In this document: positions 14,765 to 23,905 of the stretch, piece after piece
Layout: the number at the start of each line of letters is the position of its first letter
Position numbering within the stretch: the first letter of the stretch is position 1
Assembly: GCA_020161615.1 (NCBI GenBank)
Contig: JAIUPD010000001.1
Location: forward strand, 62,001 to 126,000
Reading direction: 5' to 3'
Length of the DNA stretch: 64,000 nucleotides
DNA from: Pseudomonadota bacterium
Lineage (GTDB): Bacteria > Pseudomonadota > Alphaproteobacteria > Rhodobacterales > Rhodobacteraceae
Made by a program: the position numbers and the translations under genes
The notes under the pieces: generated by a model
What the model saw: the letters and a program-made list of their open reading frames with translations, nothing else
Databases searched by the model: none
What the model was told of the DNA's origin: nothing

Positions 14765-17700
14765 TCAATCCCCGGAAGCGGCAACAAGCAGTTGCGCATT
14801 TCCGCCCGATGCGGTCGTGTCGATGCACAGATGTCGCTCGGTCAGGGCATGGGCACGGTCGGGCGCCGTGGTGATCAGCGGCAGGATCGGCCCCTTGCGG
14901 CGCGACAGCGCCAGCCCATAGGCCCGGGCCTGCACCGTGTCGCCCCACCAGATTGCGCCGCTGAAACCCTGGGCCGTTTCCAGCCAGTCGGGTGCGACCG
15001 TGCCGCCCGCCGGGACCGCCACGCCCCCCAGCGCGCGGATGGCGGCGGCCTGCGCCGCTTCCGCCTCGGCGCCGGGGCCGAGGCAGAGGACCGGCGCGCG
15101 GGGATGCAGGCTCAGCCGGTTCGATTCGCCGGTCGGGCCGGGCATGTCATGGGTGGCCACCGCCTCGGCCGGTGCCGGGGCTTTCAGCGCCTGTTCCAGC
15201 GCCTGCAGATCGGCCGGGGCGCCCGCCGCCTGCGCCATGGGCGCGGGAACAGGGGCGGCGAGACGCGCCACATAATCGGGCCCGCCTGCCTTCGGCCCGG
15301 TGCCTGACAGCCCCTCGCCCCCGAACGGTTGCGAGCCGACCACGGCGCCGATCTGGTTGCGGTTGACGTAGAGGTTGCCGACGCGTAGCGCCTCGACCAC
15401 CTCCTGCACCCGGTTGTCGATCCTTGTGTGCAGGCCGAAGGTCAGGCCGAAGCCGCGGGCGTTCACCGCCTCCAGCACCATGGGCAGGTCGCGACCCTTG
15501 AAGCGGGCGACGTGCAGGACCGGGCCGAAGATCTCGCGCGGCAGCGCCTCGATGCCCGAAACCTCGATCACCACGGGGGCCACGAAATGCCCGGCGTCGG
15601 GGGCGCGCAATTCGTGCAGCACGCGGCCGGCGCGGCGGGCTTCGGTGACATAGGCGCGGATCTCGCGCGCGGCGTCGGCGTCGATCACCGGGCCCACGTC
15701 GGTGGCCAGCTGCCAGGGATCGCCGAGGGTCAGCGCCTCCATGGCGCCGCCCAGCATCTCCAGCACGCCGTCCGCCACATCCTCCTGCACATAGAGGCAG
15801 CGCAGGGCCGAGCAGCGTTGCCCGGCCGACTGGAAGGCCGAGGCCACCACGTCGCGCACCGCCTGTTCCGGCAGCGCGGTGGAATCGACCACCATGGCGT
15901 TGAGCCCGCCGGTTTCCGCGATCAGCGGCGCGCCGGGGGCGAGATTGGCGGCCATCGCCCGGCGGATCGCCTGTGCCGTCTCGGTCGAGCCGGTGAAGAC
16001 CACGCCATCGACCCGCGGGTCCGAGGTGAGCGCGGCGCCCACCTCGGCCCCCTCGCCGGGCAGCAGTTGCAGCGCGGTGCGGGGCACACCGGCCTCGTGC
16101 AGCAAGGCGACGGCGGCGGCGGCGATCAGCGGCGTCTGTTCGGCGGGTTTCGCCAGAACCGCGTTGCCCGCCGCCAGCGCACCCGCGATCTGGCCGGTGA
16201 AGATGGCGAGCGGGAAGTTCCAGGGGCTGATGCAGGCGGTCCGGCCGCGCGGCGCCATGCCCGCCTCGATCCGGGCGGCGTAATAGCGCAGGAAATCCAC
16301 CGCCTCGCGCAGCTCGCCCACGCAATCGGGCAGGCCCTTTCCGGCCTCGCGCGCCAGCAAGGCGAAGAAGCGGCCGAAGTCGCGTTCGTAGAGGTCGGCG
16401 GCGCGGGTCAGGACGGCGGCGCGTTCGGCGGCCGGCGCGTCCCAGACCTGCGCGGCCCCCAGCGCGGCGTCGACATCGGCGCGGGTGGCCTGCGTGACAT
16501 GGCCCACGGTTTCATCTGGACGCGCGGGGTTGCCGACCGCCAGAACCGCGCCGCCCTGCGAAGGCGCCGCGATCATCGGCCCTGCGGTGAAGGTTGTTGT
16601 GGCGAAAGGGGCGCGCCCGGCCTCGATGGCGGCAAGGTCCTGCGTGTCGGTCAGGTCGAAGCCCCGGGAATTGCGCCGTTCGGGCGCGAATAACTCGGGT
16701 CCCTTGGTCAGCGCCTTCGGCCGGTGCGCGGTCAGGGGATCGGCCACCACCTGCTCGGGCGACACCTTCTCGTCCACGATCTGGTTGACGAAGGAGGAAT
16801 TGGCGCCGTTTTCCAGCAACCGGCGCACCAGATAGGCCAGAAGGTCGCGATGCGCACCGACGGGCGCGTAGATCCGGCAGCGGGTGCCCTCGCCGGTCAG
16901 CACCAGGTCATGCAACCGCTCGCCCATCCCGTGCAGGCGCTGGAATTCGAAAGCGTCGCGCGGCAGGCCCTGCGCCATCTCCAGCACGGCGGCGACGGTC
17001 TGGGCGTTATGGGTCGCGAATTGCGGATAGATCCGGTCGGTCAGGGACAGGAGCTTGCGCGCATTCGCCATATAGGAAATGTCGGTCGCGGTCTTGGCGG
17101 TGAAGACCGGAAAGCCCGGCAGGCCCAGCACCTGTGCGCGCTTGATCTCGCTGTCCCAATAGGCGCCCTTGACCAGACGGATCATGATCCGGCGATTGAG
17201 GCGCCCGGCCTCCGCCGCCAGCCAGTCGATCATGGCGCCGGCGCGCGGCCCATAGGCCTGCACCACCACGCCGAACCCGTCCCAGCCGTCGAGCGCGGGA
17301 TCGGCCAGCACCGCCGCGATCACGTCGCGCGAGAGGACCAGCCGGTCCTGCTCTTCGGCGTCGATGTTGAAGCCCATGTGGCGCTTGGCGGCCATCCGCG
17401 CCAGCTGCGTAACCCGCGGCACAAGCTCGCGCATCACCCGGGCGCGCTGGCCTTCCTCATAGCGGGGATGCAGCGCGCTCAGCTTGACCGAGATGCCGGG
17501 ATTGGCGCGGATGTCGGTGCCCTGGCAGCCCTTGCCGATCGCCTCGATGGCCTTGGCATAGGCCGATTGATAGCGCAGCGCATCGGCCTCGGTCCGCGCG
17601 GCCTCGCCCAGCATGTCGTAGGAATAGGCATAGCCCCGCGCCTCCATCGCCGCGCCCCGGGTCATGGCGGCGGTGATGGTCTCGCCCAGCACGAACTGGC

Positions 17701-18190
17701 GCCCCATCTCCTTCATCGCGCGGGAGACGGCGGTGCGGATCACCGGCTCGCCCAGCCGGCGGACGGCGGCGCGCAGATGGCCGGCGATCCCGGGCTCGGC
17801 CTCGTCGTCCAGGACCCGGCCGGTCAGCATCAGCGCCCAGGTCGAGGCGTTGACCAGCGACGAGGCGGAATGGCCCAGATGCCGCCCCCAGTCCGAGGGG
17901 GCGATCTTGTCCTCGATCAGCGCGTCCATGGTGCCCGCATCCGGCACGCGCAGCAGCGCCTCGGCCAGGCACATCAGCGCGATGCCTTCATCGGTGGAAA
18001 GCCCGTATTCGGCGAGGAACACCTCCATCAACCCGGGCTTCGCGCCCTCGCGGATCGCCTTGACCAACGCCACGGCACGGTCATGGATGCGGGCGCGGGC
18101 CTGGTCGGGCAGGGTGGCGGCCTGGGCGAGGGAAGCGACCAGCGCCTCCTCATCGGCGGGGATCGGGGTCAGCAGCGGCTGGGTCGTCAT
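14765..18190 (-). CDS. putA: Bifunctional proline dehydrogenase / L-glutamate gamma-semialdehyde dehydrogenase
   Basis: PutA oxidises proline to glutamate in two steps with FAD and NAD. The 1141-residue protein has the proline dehydrogenase barrel (GFNIDAEEQDRL, IRLVKGAYWDSEIKRA, FATHNAQTVA, FEFQRLHGMGERL) in the first half. The aldehyde dehydrogenase domain follows, with PWNFPLAIFTGQ, ETGGLNAMVVDS and the catalytic cysteine in SAGQRCSALR. It lacks the N-terminal ribbon-helix-helix DNA-binding domain found in enteric PutA, so it should not regulate itself; the divergent Lrp-type gene is the likely regulator. I placed the start at the ATG at 18190 (MTTQPLLTPIPADE); the longer open frame runs into the divergent gene. 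Confidence 0.95.
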   Translation of the reverse strand: MTTQPLLTPIPADEEALVASLAQAATLPDQARARIHDRAVALVKAIREGAKPGLMEVFLAEYGLSTDEGIALMCLAEALLRVPDAGTMDALIEDKIAPSDWGRHLGHSASSLVNASTWALMLTGRVLDDEAEPGIAGHLRAAVRRLGEPVIRTAVSRAMKEMGRQFVLGETITAAMTRGAAMEARGYAYSYDMLGEAARTEADALRYQSAYAKAIEAIGKGCQGTDIRANPGISVKLSALHPRYEEGQRARVMRELVPRVTQLARMAAKRHMGFNIDAEEQDRLVLSRDVIAAVLADPALDGWDGFGVVVQAYGPRAGAMIDWLAAEAGRLNRRIMIRLVKGAYWDSEIKRAQVLGLPGFPVFTAKTATDISYMANARKLLSLTDRIYPQFATHNAQTVAAVLEMAQGLPRDAFEFQRLHGMGERLHDLVLTGEGTRCRIYAPVGAHRDLLAYLVRRLLENGANSSFVNQIVDEKVSPEQVVADPLTAHRPKALTKGPELFAPERRNSRGFDLTDTQDLAAIEAGRAPFATTTFTAGPMIAAPSQGGAVLAVGNPARPDETVGHVTQATRADVDAALGAAQVWDAPAAERAAVLTRAADLYERDFGRFFALLAREAGKGLPDCVGELREAVDFLRYYAARIEAGMAPRGRTACISPWNFPLAIFTGQIAGALAAGNAVLAKPAEQTPLIAAAAVALLHEAGVPRTALQLLPGEGAEVGAALTSDPRVDGVVFTGSTETAQAIRRAMAANLAPGAPLIAETGGLNAMVVDSTALPEQAVRDVVASAFQSAGQRCSALRCLYVQEDVADGVLEMLGGAMEALTLGDPWQLATDVGPVIDADAAREIRAYVTEARRAGRVLHELRAPDAGHFVAPVVIEVSGIEALPREIFGPVLHVARFKGRDLPMVLEAVNARGFGLTFGLHTRIDNRVQEVVEALRVGNLYVNRNQIGAVVGSQPFGGEGLSGTGPKAGGPDYVARLAAPVPAPMAQAAGAPADLQALEQALKAPAPAEAVATHDMPGPTGESNRLSLHPRAPVLCLGPGAEAEAAQAAAIRALGGVAVPAGGTVAPDWLETAQGFSGAIWWGDTVQARAYGLALSRRKGPILPLITTAPDRAHALTERHLCIDTTASGGNAQLLVAASGD

Positions 18191-18215
18191 GGGGCACCGG
18201 AAGATGTCGTTTCGG

Positions 18216-18235
18216 CGCAAGATACGCCGATTGCG
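18216..18235. promoter_or_regulatory. Candidate PutR operator in the putA-putR gap
   Basis: CGCAA and TTGCG form an inverted repeat with a 10-base centre in the 114-base gap between divergent putA and its Lrp-type regulator. Lrp/AsnC dimers bind inverted sites of this size. A related TTTTCGCAAGG half-site lies further on, near 18283-18293, which would suit a multimeric Lrp protein. By-eye assignment. Confidence 0.4.
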
Positions 18236-18304
18236 ACCCGCGTTTTTCCCGATTACCGTGGGACGGCAGGCAGAAATGCCGATTTTCGCAAGGCGGACAG
18301 GCGA

Positions 18305-18763
18305 ATGACCCGCGACGACCTGGACGATTTCGACCGGACGATCCTGCGCATCCTGCGGCAGGACGGGCGGATCAGCGTGACTGAACTGGCGGGGCGAATC
18401 AACCTGTCGAAATCGCCGACCCAGACCCGGCTGCGCCGGCTGGAAAAGGCGGGATTGATCACCGGCTATCAGGCCCGGCTCGATCATGCGCGGCTGGGCG
18501 CGGGGCATGTGGCCTTCGTCGAGGTGAAGCTCTCGGACACGCGCGAGGCGGCGCTCAGGGCCTTCAACACGGCGGTGCGGGGACTGGCCGAGGTCGAGGA
18601 ATGCCACATGATCGCCGGCGCCTTCGACTATCTGCTGAAGGTGCGCTCGGCCGATATCATGGACTATCGCCGGATCCTGGCCGAGAAGATCTCGGCCCTG
18701 CCGCATGTCGCCGCGACCTCGACCCATGTGGCGATGGAATCGGTGAAGGAAAGCGGCGGCTAA
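18305..18763 (+). CDS. putR: Lrp/AsnC-family regulator, probable proline utilisation activator
   Basis: The 152-residue protein has an N-terminal winged helix-turn-helix (LDDFDRTILRILRQDGRISVT start, then RINLSKSPTQTRLRRLEKAG) and a C-terminal RAM ligand domain (GHVAFVEVKLSDT, EVEECHMIAGAFDYLLKV). It lies divergent from putA, 114 bases apart, which is the layout of PutR, the proline-responsive activator of putA in Rhodobacter and Agrobacterium. The start ATG at 18305 gives the normal family length. I call it PutR from position; the second Lrp-type gene at 49.6 kb is a different protein. Confidence 0.9.
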   Translation: MTRDDLDDFDRTILRILRQDGRISVTELAGRINLSKSPTQTRLRRLEKAGLITGYQARLDHARLGAGHVAFVEVKLSDTREAALRAFNTAVRGLAEVEECHMIAGAFDYLLKVRSADIMDYRRILAEKISALPHVAATSTHVAMESVKESGG

Positions 18764-18769
18764 CGGTCC

Positions 18770-19086
18770 GGGCCGGGGGGTGCGGGGGGCCAGCCCCCTC
18801 GACTCCCGGCCGCGCCACGGGCGCGGCGTTCGCGGCTGAAACGTGCCACTGGCGCGTTTCCAAGACGCCGCTCACCCCCGCCAAAGGGGACCCTCGGGCC
18901 CCCCTTTGGAAACCCCCGAGGATATTTGAAGAACAAAGATGAAGGTTAAGGGGGCGTTAAGTCGCCTTCTTTGCGCTTCAAATATCCTCGGGGGGTGAAT
19001 GCCCGCAGGGCAGAGGGGGGCAGACGGCCCCCCTTCTTCGGCGCCGGAGGCGTCGCGGCCGGGGGGGGGCGAAACGCCTCCTCCCG
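18770..19086. repeat. Intergenic repeat module R1 (inverted relative of 23505-23870)
   Basis: The 324-base gap between putR and xseA holds no gene. It contains, in order, a C-rich block, an Arg-Gly-rich GC run, AAAGGGGACCCTCGGG, CCCCCGAGGATATTTGAAG, then the same motif inverted (CTTCAAATATCCTCGGGGG) about 55 bases later, and a GGCGCCGGAGGCGTCGCGGCC block. The two GATATTT motifs form a long-armed inverted repeat around a relatively AT-rich centre. Nearly the whole arrangement reappears in reverse after recO. Confidence 0.85.
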
Positions 19087-19087
19087 G

Positions 19088-20593
19088 TCAGAAAAGCGAG
19101 CCTTGCCCCTGCGGCGGCTCGGCCGGCTTGCGGCGGGGGCGCGGGGTGGCGCCGACCGGGACGGCCTCGACGCTGCCGTCGCGCAATTCGGCGGTGACCA
19201 CCGGCTGCTGGCGCACGGCCTCGGCGCTGGTCAGCAGCCGGCCTTCCGCATCGCGCAGCACCGCATAGCCGCGGGCCAGTGTCTCGGGATAGCCCAGCGA
19301 GCGGTGCATTCTTGCCAGCGCCGCCAGCTTCTCGGTCGCCCGCGTCAGCCGCTGCGTCAGGGCGGCCGTGGCGCGCGCGCCATAGCCCGGGCCTTCCAGC
19401 CGCTCGGTCTTCAGCGCGAGGCTCTGGGCCAGAGCGGGCGTGAGCCGCGCGCCCGACTGGGCCAGGCGTTCGGCCCTTTGTTCGATCCGGGCGCGCAGGG
19501 TGCCTGGGCGCAGCCCTGCGCCCGCCCGGTTCAGGTCGAGCGCCTTGCGTTGCGCCAGCGCCCTGAGCGAGCCTGCGAAGCGGTCGCCCGCGCGGTCCAG
19601 CCGCTGCACCGGGGTCGCCAGCAGGGCCTCGGGCCGGGGCAGGGCACGCGCCAGATCGCGCAACCGCTGGCTGCGCATCTCGACCGCGGCCCCGCCCGAG
19701 CGGTGCAGCCGGGCGCCCAGCGCCGCGACCTGGGCCAGCAGGTCCGCCCGCACCGGTACGGCGAGTTCCGCCGCCGCCGTGGGCGTGGGCGCGCGCAGGT
19801 CTGCGGCGTGGTCGATGAGCGTCGTATCCGTCTCGTGCCCGACCGCCGAAATCAGCGGGATGGCCGAGGCCGCCGCCGCGCGGACCACCGCCTCGTCGTT
19901 GAAGCCCCACAGATCCTCGATCGAGCCGCCGCCGCGGGCGACGATCAGCACATCGGGGCGCGGCACCGGGCCGCCCGGTTCCAGCGCGTTGAAACCCTCG
20001 ATGGCGCGCACCACATCCCGGGGACAGCGCTCGCCCTGGACCGCCACCGGCCAGACGATGACCCGGCGCGGGAAGCGGTCGGCCAGCCGGTGCAGGATGT
20101 CGCGGATCACCGCGCCCTGGGCCGAGGTGATGACGCCGATCACCTGCGGCAGGAAGGGGATGGGCCGCTTGCGCCCGGCGTCGAACAGCCCCTCGGCCGC
20201 CAGCTTCAGGCGCCGCGCCTCCAGCATCGCCATCAGCGCCCCGGCGCCCGCCGGTTCCACATTGTCGACCTGCAACTGGTATTTCGACTGCGGCGCGAAG
20301 GTGGTCAGGCGCCCGGTGGCGATGACCTCCATCCCCTCCTCGGGGCGGACGGTCATCCGCGCGACCTGGCCCTTCCAGCTGACCGAAGCGATGACCGAGC
20401 GGTCGTCCTTGAGGTCGAAATACATGTGGCCGGTGCGGGCGATGACCACGCGGCCCACCTCGCCCCGCACCCGCACGCGGCCGAACTCGCCCTCAAGCGT
20501 GCGCTTCACCGCGCCGGACAGCTCCGAGACGGTGAAGTCATGCGCATTGCCGGGGCCCTCGGGGCCGGGGAGGTCGTCGTCGATCAGGTCCAT
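19088..20593 (-). CDS. xseA: Exodeoxyribonuclease VII large subunit
   Basis: XseA is the catalytic subunit of exonuclease VII, which degrades single-stranded DNA from both ends with XseB. The 501-residue protein begins with an OB-fold (FTVSELSGAVKRTLEGEFGRV, then GRVVIARTGHMYFDLKDD), followed by the nuclease core (IGVITSAQGAVIRDI, RFPRRVIVWPVAVQG, DVLIVARGGGSIEDLWGFNDE, PLISAVGHETDTTLIDHAADLRAPTPTAAAE). A long, Ala/Arg/Leu-rich coiled-coil region and the C-terminal LARGYAVLRD close it. xseB is not in this window. The final residues are basic and proline-rich. Confidence 0.95.
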   Translation of the reverse strand: MDLIDDDLPGPEGPGNAHDFTVSELSGAVKRTLEGEFGRVRVRGEVGRVVIARTGHMYFDLKDDRSVIASVSWKGQVARMTVRPEEGMEVIATGRLTTFAPQSKYQLQVDNVEPAGAGALMAMLEARRLKLAAEGLFDAGRKRPIPFLPQVIGVITSAQGAVIRDILHRLADRFPRRVIVWPVAVQGERCPRDVVRAIEGFNALEPGGPVPRPDVLIVARGGGSIEDLWGFNDEAVVRAAAASAIPLISAVGHETDTTLIDHAADLRAPTPTAAAELAVPVRADLLAQVAALGARLHRSGGAAVEMRSQRLRDLARALPRPEALLATPVQRLDRAGDRFAGSLRALAQRKALDLNRAGAGLRPGTLRARIEQRAERLAQSGARLTPALAQSLALKTERLEGPGYGARATAALTQRLTRATEKLAALARMHRSLGYPETLARGYAVLRDAEGRLLTSAEAVRQQPVVTAELRDGSVEAVPVGATPRPRRKPAEPPQGQGSLF

Positions 20594-20651
20594 GGGAGGG
20601 TTCTAGCGCGAGGGCGAGGGGTGATGAAAGCCCGAACCCGTCGGCGTATCG

Positions 20652-20885
20652 TCAGAAGACATCGGCCTCGCCGATCCGGATCGGTCCATCCCGGTGCAGG
20701 GCAAACCCGTGGGCCGCGGAAATAGCAAGAGCAAGGAAGCCGGGAACTGCGACAAGGCTGTACTGAAAACCAACCCCGAGGGCGCCTATCGCCCTGGCAC
20801 CAGCGGATGCCCGGAAGACCCTCGCGCTGCGCTTGACCCTGCCGCAATACTCTGGCGGGGCAGCGCCCTCCGGCGGCGTAGTCAC
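20652..20885 (-). CDS. Possible small membrane protein coupled to the upstream gene (uncertain)
   Basis: A 77-codon frame starts at a GTG that overlaps the previous stop (GTGA) and runs to 20652. It has one hydrophobic stretch, GFQYSLVAVPGFLALAISAA. Against it: the codons are less G/C-rich at the third position than in neighbouring genes (ATA and AGG occur), no ribosome site is visible, and I recognise no family. If it is not a gene, the 288-base gap between xseA and the next gene holds nothing else I can see. Confidence 0.22.
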   Translation of the reverse strand: MTTPPEGAAPPEYCGRVKRSARVFRASAGARAIGALGVGFQYSLVAVPGFLALAISAAHGFALHRDGPIRIGEADVF

Positions 20886-21439
20886 AGCCAGCGTTTGCGC
20901 ATCGGCTGATTGAAGCTCGCGATCACCAGCCAGACGAAATTCGCGCCGATCAGGGCGGTCCAGAGGCCGGGAGACAGGGGCAGGTCCAGCACATGCGCCA
21001 CCAGCCCCATCGCAACCAGCGCCGCCATCCCCGCCAGCGCGCCCTGCAGGAATCGCATCTGCCGCCGCTCGCGCCGCCCCAGCCACAGGCGCGGATCGGG
21101 GGCGGCATCGAACTCGGCGGTGTAGAGCGGGATGGTACCTTCGTGCAGGTCATCGAAGGGCGAGAAAGGCTCGGTCAAATGCCGGGGCAGCGCGGGCAGG
21201 GCCGCCAGACGCATCGTGTCGTGCAGCCGCGCCACATCGGCCACCAGCGGCGGCGGCACGGTGCGCTCGACGTCGATCCGCGCCAGATAGGCGCAGCGGG
21301 CGTAATCGGTCACCAGTGTGCGGGCCTCGGTCTGATATTTCACCAGCTTGCGATGCGCGGCGGCGGACAGAGCCTCGGCCTCGGGGCTGGCCAGCCAATT
21401 CTCGAGCGGTTGCCACAAGGCGGGGTCGCGGATCGGCAT
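20882..21439 (-). CDS. Conserved hypothetical protein with two C-terminal membrane helices
   Basis: I do not recognise this 185-residue protein. The first 130 residues are soluble and rich in charged and Leu/Ala residues (WQPLENWLASPEAEALSAAAHRKLVKY; DYARCAYLARIDVERTVPPP), with a Trp-containing WLGRRERRQMRF just before the membrane part. Two hydrophobic helices follow, GALAGMAALVAMGLVAHVL and LWTALIGANFVWLVIASF, and a short basic tail (QPMRKRWL). The coding bias is normal. It is divergent from purD, 76 bases apart. Confidence 0.7.
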   Translation of the reverse strand: MPIRDPALWQPLENWLASPEAEALSAAAHRKLVKYQTEARTLVTDYARCAYLARIDVERTVPPPLVADVARLHDTMRLAALPALPRHLTEPFSPFDDLHEGTIPLYTAEFDAAPDPRLWLGRRERRQMRFLQGALAGMAALVAMGLVAHVLDLPLSPGLWTALIGANFVWLVIASFNQPMRKRWL

Positions 21440-21515
21440 GTCGCTGCGCCTTGAGCAAGGGGTGCAATCAGCCTAAAAGCCGCTCGCAAGGTTGTAAACG
21501 GGCAAGGGGCGCGGC

Positions 21516-22778
21516 ATGAACATCCTCATCCTGGGCGGCGGTGGGCGCGAACATGCGCTGGCCTGGGCGATCAAGCAGAACCCGAAATGCGACCGGCTGA
21601 TCGTCGCCCCGGGCAATGCCGGGATCGCGGCGATTGCCGAATGCGCGGCGCTCAACCCCGAGGACGGGGCCGAGGTCGTGGCCTTCTGTGAAGAGAACGC
21701 CGTCGATTTCGTGGTGGTCGGGCCGGAGGCGCCGCTCGCCGCGGGCGTGGCCGATGCGCTGCGGGGGGCGGGGATCCTGTGTTTCGGCCCTTCGGCCGAG
21801 GCCGCCCGTCTGGAAAGCTCCAAGAGCTTCACCAAGGAGGTCTGCGACGCGGCCGGGGCGCCGACCGCGGGCTGGGCGCGGTTCTCGGACCTCGACGCCG
21901 CCAAGGCCCATGTCCGCGCGCTGGGCGCACCCATCGTGGTGAAGGCCGACGGGCTGGCCGCGGGCAAGGGCGTGATCGTGGCGATGACGCTGGACGAGGC
22001 GCTGGCCGGGCTGGATGAGATCTTCGGCGGGGCCTTCGGCGCCGCGGGGGCCGAGGTGGTGATCGAGGAATTCATGGCGGGCGAGGAGGCGAGTTTCTTC
22101 GTCCTCGTCGATGGCGAGACGGTGCTGCCCATCGGCACCGCGCAGGACCACAAGCGCGTGGGCGACGGCGATACCGGGCCCAATACCGGCGGCATGGGCG
22201 CTTATTCTCCGGCCCCGGTGCTGAGCCCCGAGATCGCCGAGCAGGCGCTCGACCGGATCGTCCGCCCGACCATGGCCGAGATGGCGCGGCGCGGCACGCC
22301 TTACCAGGGGGTCCTCTATGCGGGGCTGATGATCGAGAATGGCGCGGCGCGGCTGGTGGAATACAACGTCCGTTTCGGCGACCCGGAATGCCAGGTACTG
22401 ATGATGCGGCTGGGCGCGCAGGCGCTGGACCTGCTGCTGGCGGCGGCCGAGGGGCGGCTGGCCGAGGCGCGGGTCAACTGGGCCGACGACCATGCGCTGA
22501 CCGTGGTCATGGCCGCGCGGGGCTATCCCGGCGCCTATCGGAAGGGCAGCGAGATCAAGGGGCTCGACGCCCTGCCCGAGGACAGTTTCGCCATGGTGTT
22601 TCACGCCGGGACCAGCGCCGAGGGCGGCCGCCTGCTGGCCAATGGCGGCCGCGTCCTGAACGTGACCGCGCGCGGCGCCACGCTGGCCGAGGCGCAGGCG
22701 CGGGCCTATGCCATGGTGGATGCGATCGACTGGCCCGGCGGTTTCTGCCGCCGCGACATCGGCTGGCGGGCGCTCTGA
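21516..22778 (+). CDS. purD: Phosphoribosylamine--glycine ligase
   Basis: PurD (GAR synthetase) joins glycine to phosphoribosylamine in the second step of purine synthesis. The 420-residue ATP-grasp protein opens with MNILILGGGGREHALAW. VVGPEAPLAAGVAD, KADGLAAGKGV, QDHKRVGDGDTGPNTGGMGAY and EYNVRFGDPECQ follow, all signature blocks of the family. The length is standard. recO starts at the base after its stop, so the two are co-transcribed. Confidence 0.97.
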   Translation: MNILILGGGGREHALAWAIKQNPKCDRLIVAPGNAGIAAIAECAALNPEDGAEVVAFCEENAVDFVVVGPEAPLAAGVADALRGAGILCFGPSAEAARLESSKSFTKEVCDAAGAPTAGWARFSDLDAAKAHVRALGAPIVVKADGLAAGKGVIVAMTLDEALAGLDEIFGGAFGAAGAEVVIEEFMAGEEASFFVLVDGETVLPIGTAQDHKRVGDGDTGPNTGGMGAYSPAPVLSPEIAEQALDRIVRPTMAEMARRGTPYQGVLYAGLMIENGAARLVEYNVRFGDPECQVLMMRLGAQALDLLLAAAEGRLAEARVNWADDHALTVVMAARGYPGAYRKGSEIKGLDALPEDSFAMVFHAGTSAEGGRLLANGGRVLNVTARGATLAEAQARAYAMVDAIDWPGGFCRRDIGWRAL

Positions 22779-23501
22779 ATGGACTGGACGGGCGACGGCA
22801 TCCTGCTTGCCGCCCGTCCGCACGGCGAAACCTCTGCCATTCTTGACGTCCTGACGGCCGAGCATGGCCGGATGCGGGGCGTACTGCGCGGCGGGACCTC
22901 GCGCAAGGTAGCGCCGACCCTGCAGCCGGGGAACACGCTGGCGCTGCGCTGGCGGGCGCGGCTCGACGACCAGCTGGGCAGTTTCACGGTCGAGCCGCTG
23001 AAAGCCCGGGCCGGTGCCATCATGGCCGATGCCGAACGGCTGGCGGCGCTCAACGCACTCTGCGCGCTGGCGGTTTTCGCCCTGCCCGAGCGCGACCGGC
23101 ACCCCAGGCTTTATGTGCTCAGCCTGCATCTGCTGGACCGGCTGGCGCAGGGCGAGGCCTGGTTCGGCGCCTATCTGCTCTGGGAGCGGCTGTTGCTCGA
23201 GGAGACCGGCTACGGGCTCGACCTGAGCGCCTGCGCGGTGACGGGCGCGGTCGAGGGGTTGGCCTATGTCTCGCCCCGCACCGGCCGCGCCGTCACGTCC
23301 GAGGGTGCGGGGGACTGGGCGGACAGGCTTCTGCCGCTGCCGCCCCTGCTGCTGGATGCGACCTCGCCGGAGAGCCGCGCCCAGATGGCCGAGGGACTGC
23401 GGACAACCGGGCATTTCCTGTCCGAGGTCCTGACGCCTGCGCTGGGCTCGCGCCCCTTGCCCGAGGCCCGCGCCCGGCTGGTACAGCGCTTTCAGTCCTG
23501 A
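22779..23501 (+). CDS. recO: DNA repair protein RecO
   Basis: RecO helps load RecA at single-stranded gaps with RecR (RecF pathway). The 240-residue protein has the N-terminal OB-fold ([21 protein letters not shown], then [19 protein letters not shown]) and the helical C-terminal part ([15 protein letters not shown]-like block at about residue 140: [19 protein letters not shown]). The zinc-binding cysteine cluster of some RecO proteins is absent, with only two cysteines present. The ATG follows the purD stop without a gap. The 3' side runs straight into a repeat module. Confidence 0.92.
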   Translation: MDWTGDGILLAARPHGETSAILDVLTAEHGRMRGVLRGGTSRKVAPTLQPGNTLALRWRARLDDQLGSFTVEPLKARAGAIMADAERLAALNALCALAVFALPERDRHPRLYVLSLHLLDRLAQGEAWFGAYLLWERLLLEETGYGLDLSACAVTGAVEGLAYVSPRTGRAVTSEGAGDWADRLLPLPPLLLDATSPESRAQMAEGLRTTGHFLSEVLTPALGSRPLPEARARLVQRFQS

Positions 23502-23504
23502 GGG

Positions 23505-23870
23505 GGGGCGGAGGGGTTTCGCCCTCGTTGCCCGCGCCTTCGGCACGAGCAACGAGGGCGACCAGCGGCGCGGCGTGCCGCCGCGCCGAAGAAGGGGGGC
23601 CGTCTGCCCCCCTCTGCCCTGCGGGCATTCACCCCCCGAGGATATTTGAAGCGCAAAGAAGGCAGCTGGACGCCCCCTTAACTTTTATCTTTGCGCTGTA
23701 AATATCCTCGGGGGTCTCCAAAGGGGGCCCGAGGGTCCCCTTTGGCGGGGTGAGCGGCGTCTCGGAAACGCGCCAGTGGCGCGCCTCTGGCCGCGAACGC
23801 CGCGCCCGTGGCGCGGCTGGGAGTCGAGGGGGCTGGCCCCCCGCGTGGCTCGGCCCGCGCCGCGACTCAT
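23505..23870. repeat. Intergenic repeat module R2 (inverted relative of 18770-19086)
   Basis: The 404-base gap between recO and the uracil-DNA glycosylase gene carries the R1 arrangement in reverse order and on the other strand. It holds a GCGCCGAAGAAGGGGGG block, CCCCCGAGGATATTTGAAG, its inverse AAATATCCTCGGGGG about 55 bases later, CCGAGGGTCCCCTTTGG, and a GAACGCCGCGCCCGTGGCGCGG block. By eye most positions match R1. A CTCGTTGC/GCAACGAG hairpin near 23525-23560 is extra to this copy. Confidence 0.85.
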
Positions 23871-23905
23871 TGGCGAGGCGCTGCCGATGGTCTAGTCTCG
23901 CGCCG

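Noticed and set aside
16724-18304. Long upstream extension of the putR frame
   Set aside because: It lies antisense to putA. The ATG at 18305 gives the normal Lrp length and the extension has no domain.
20694-20909. 71-codon plus-strand frame in the gap before the hypothetical gene
   Set aside because: No ribosome site, no hydrophobic or domain pattern, and it runs into the antisense of the next gene.
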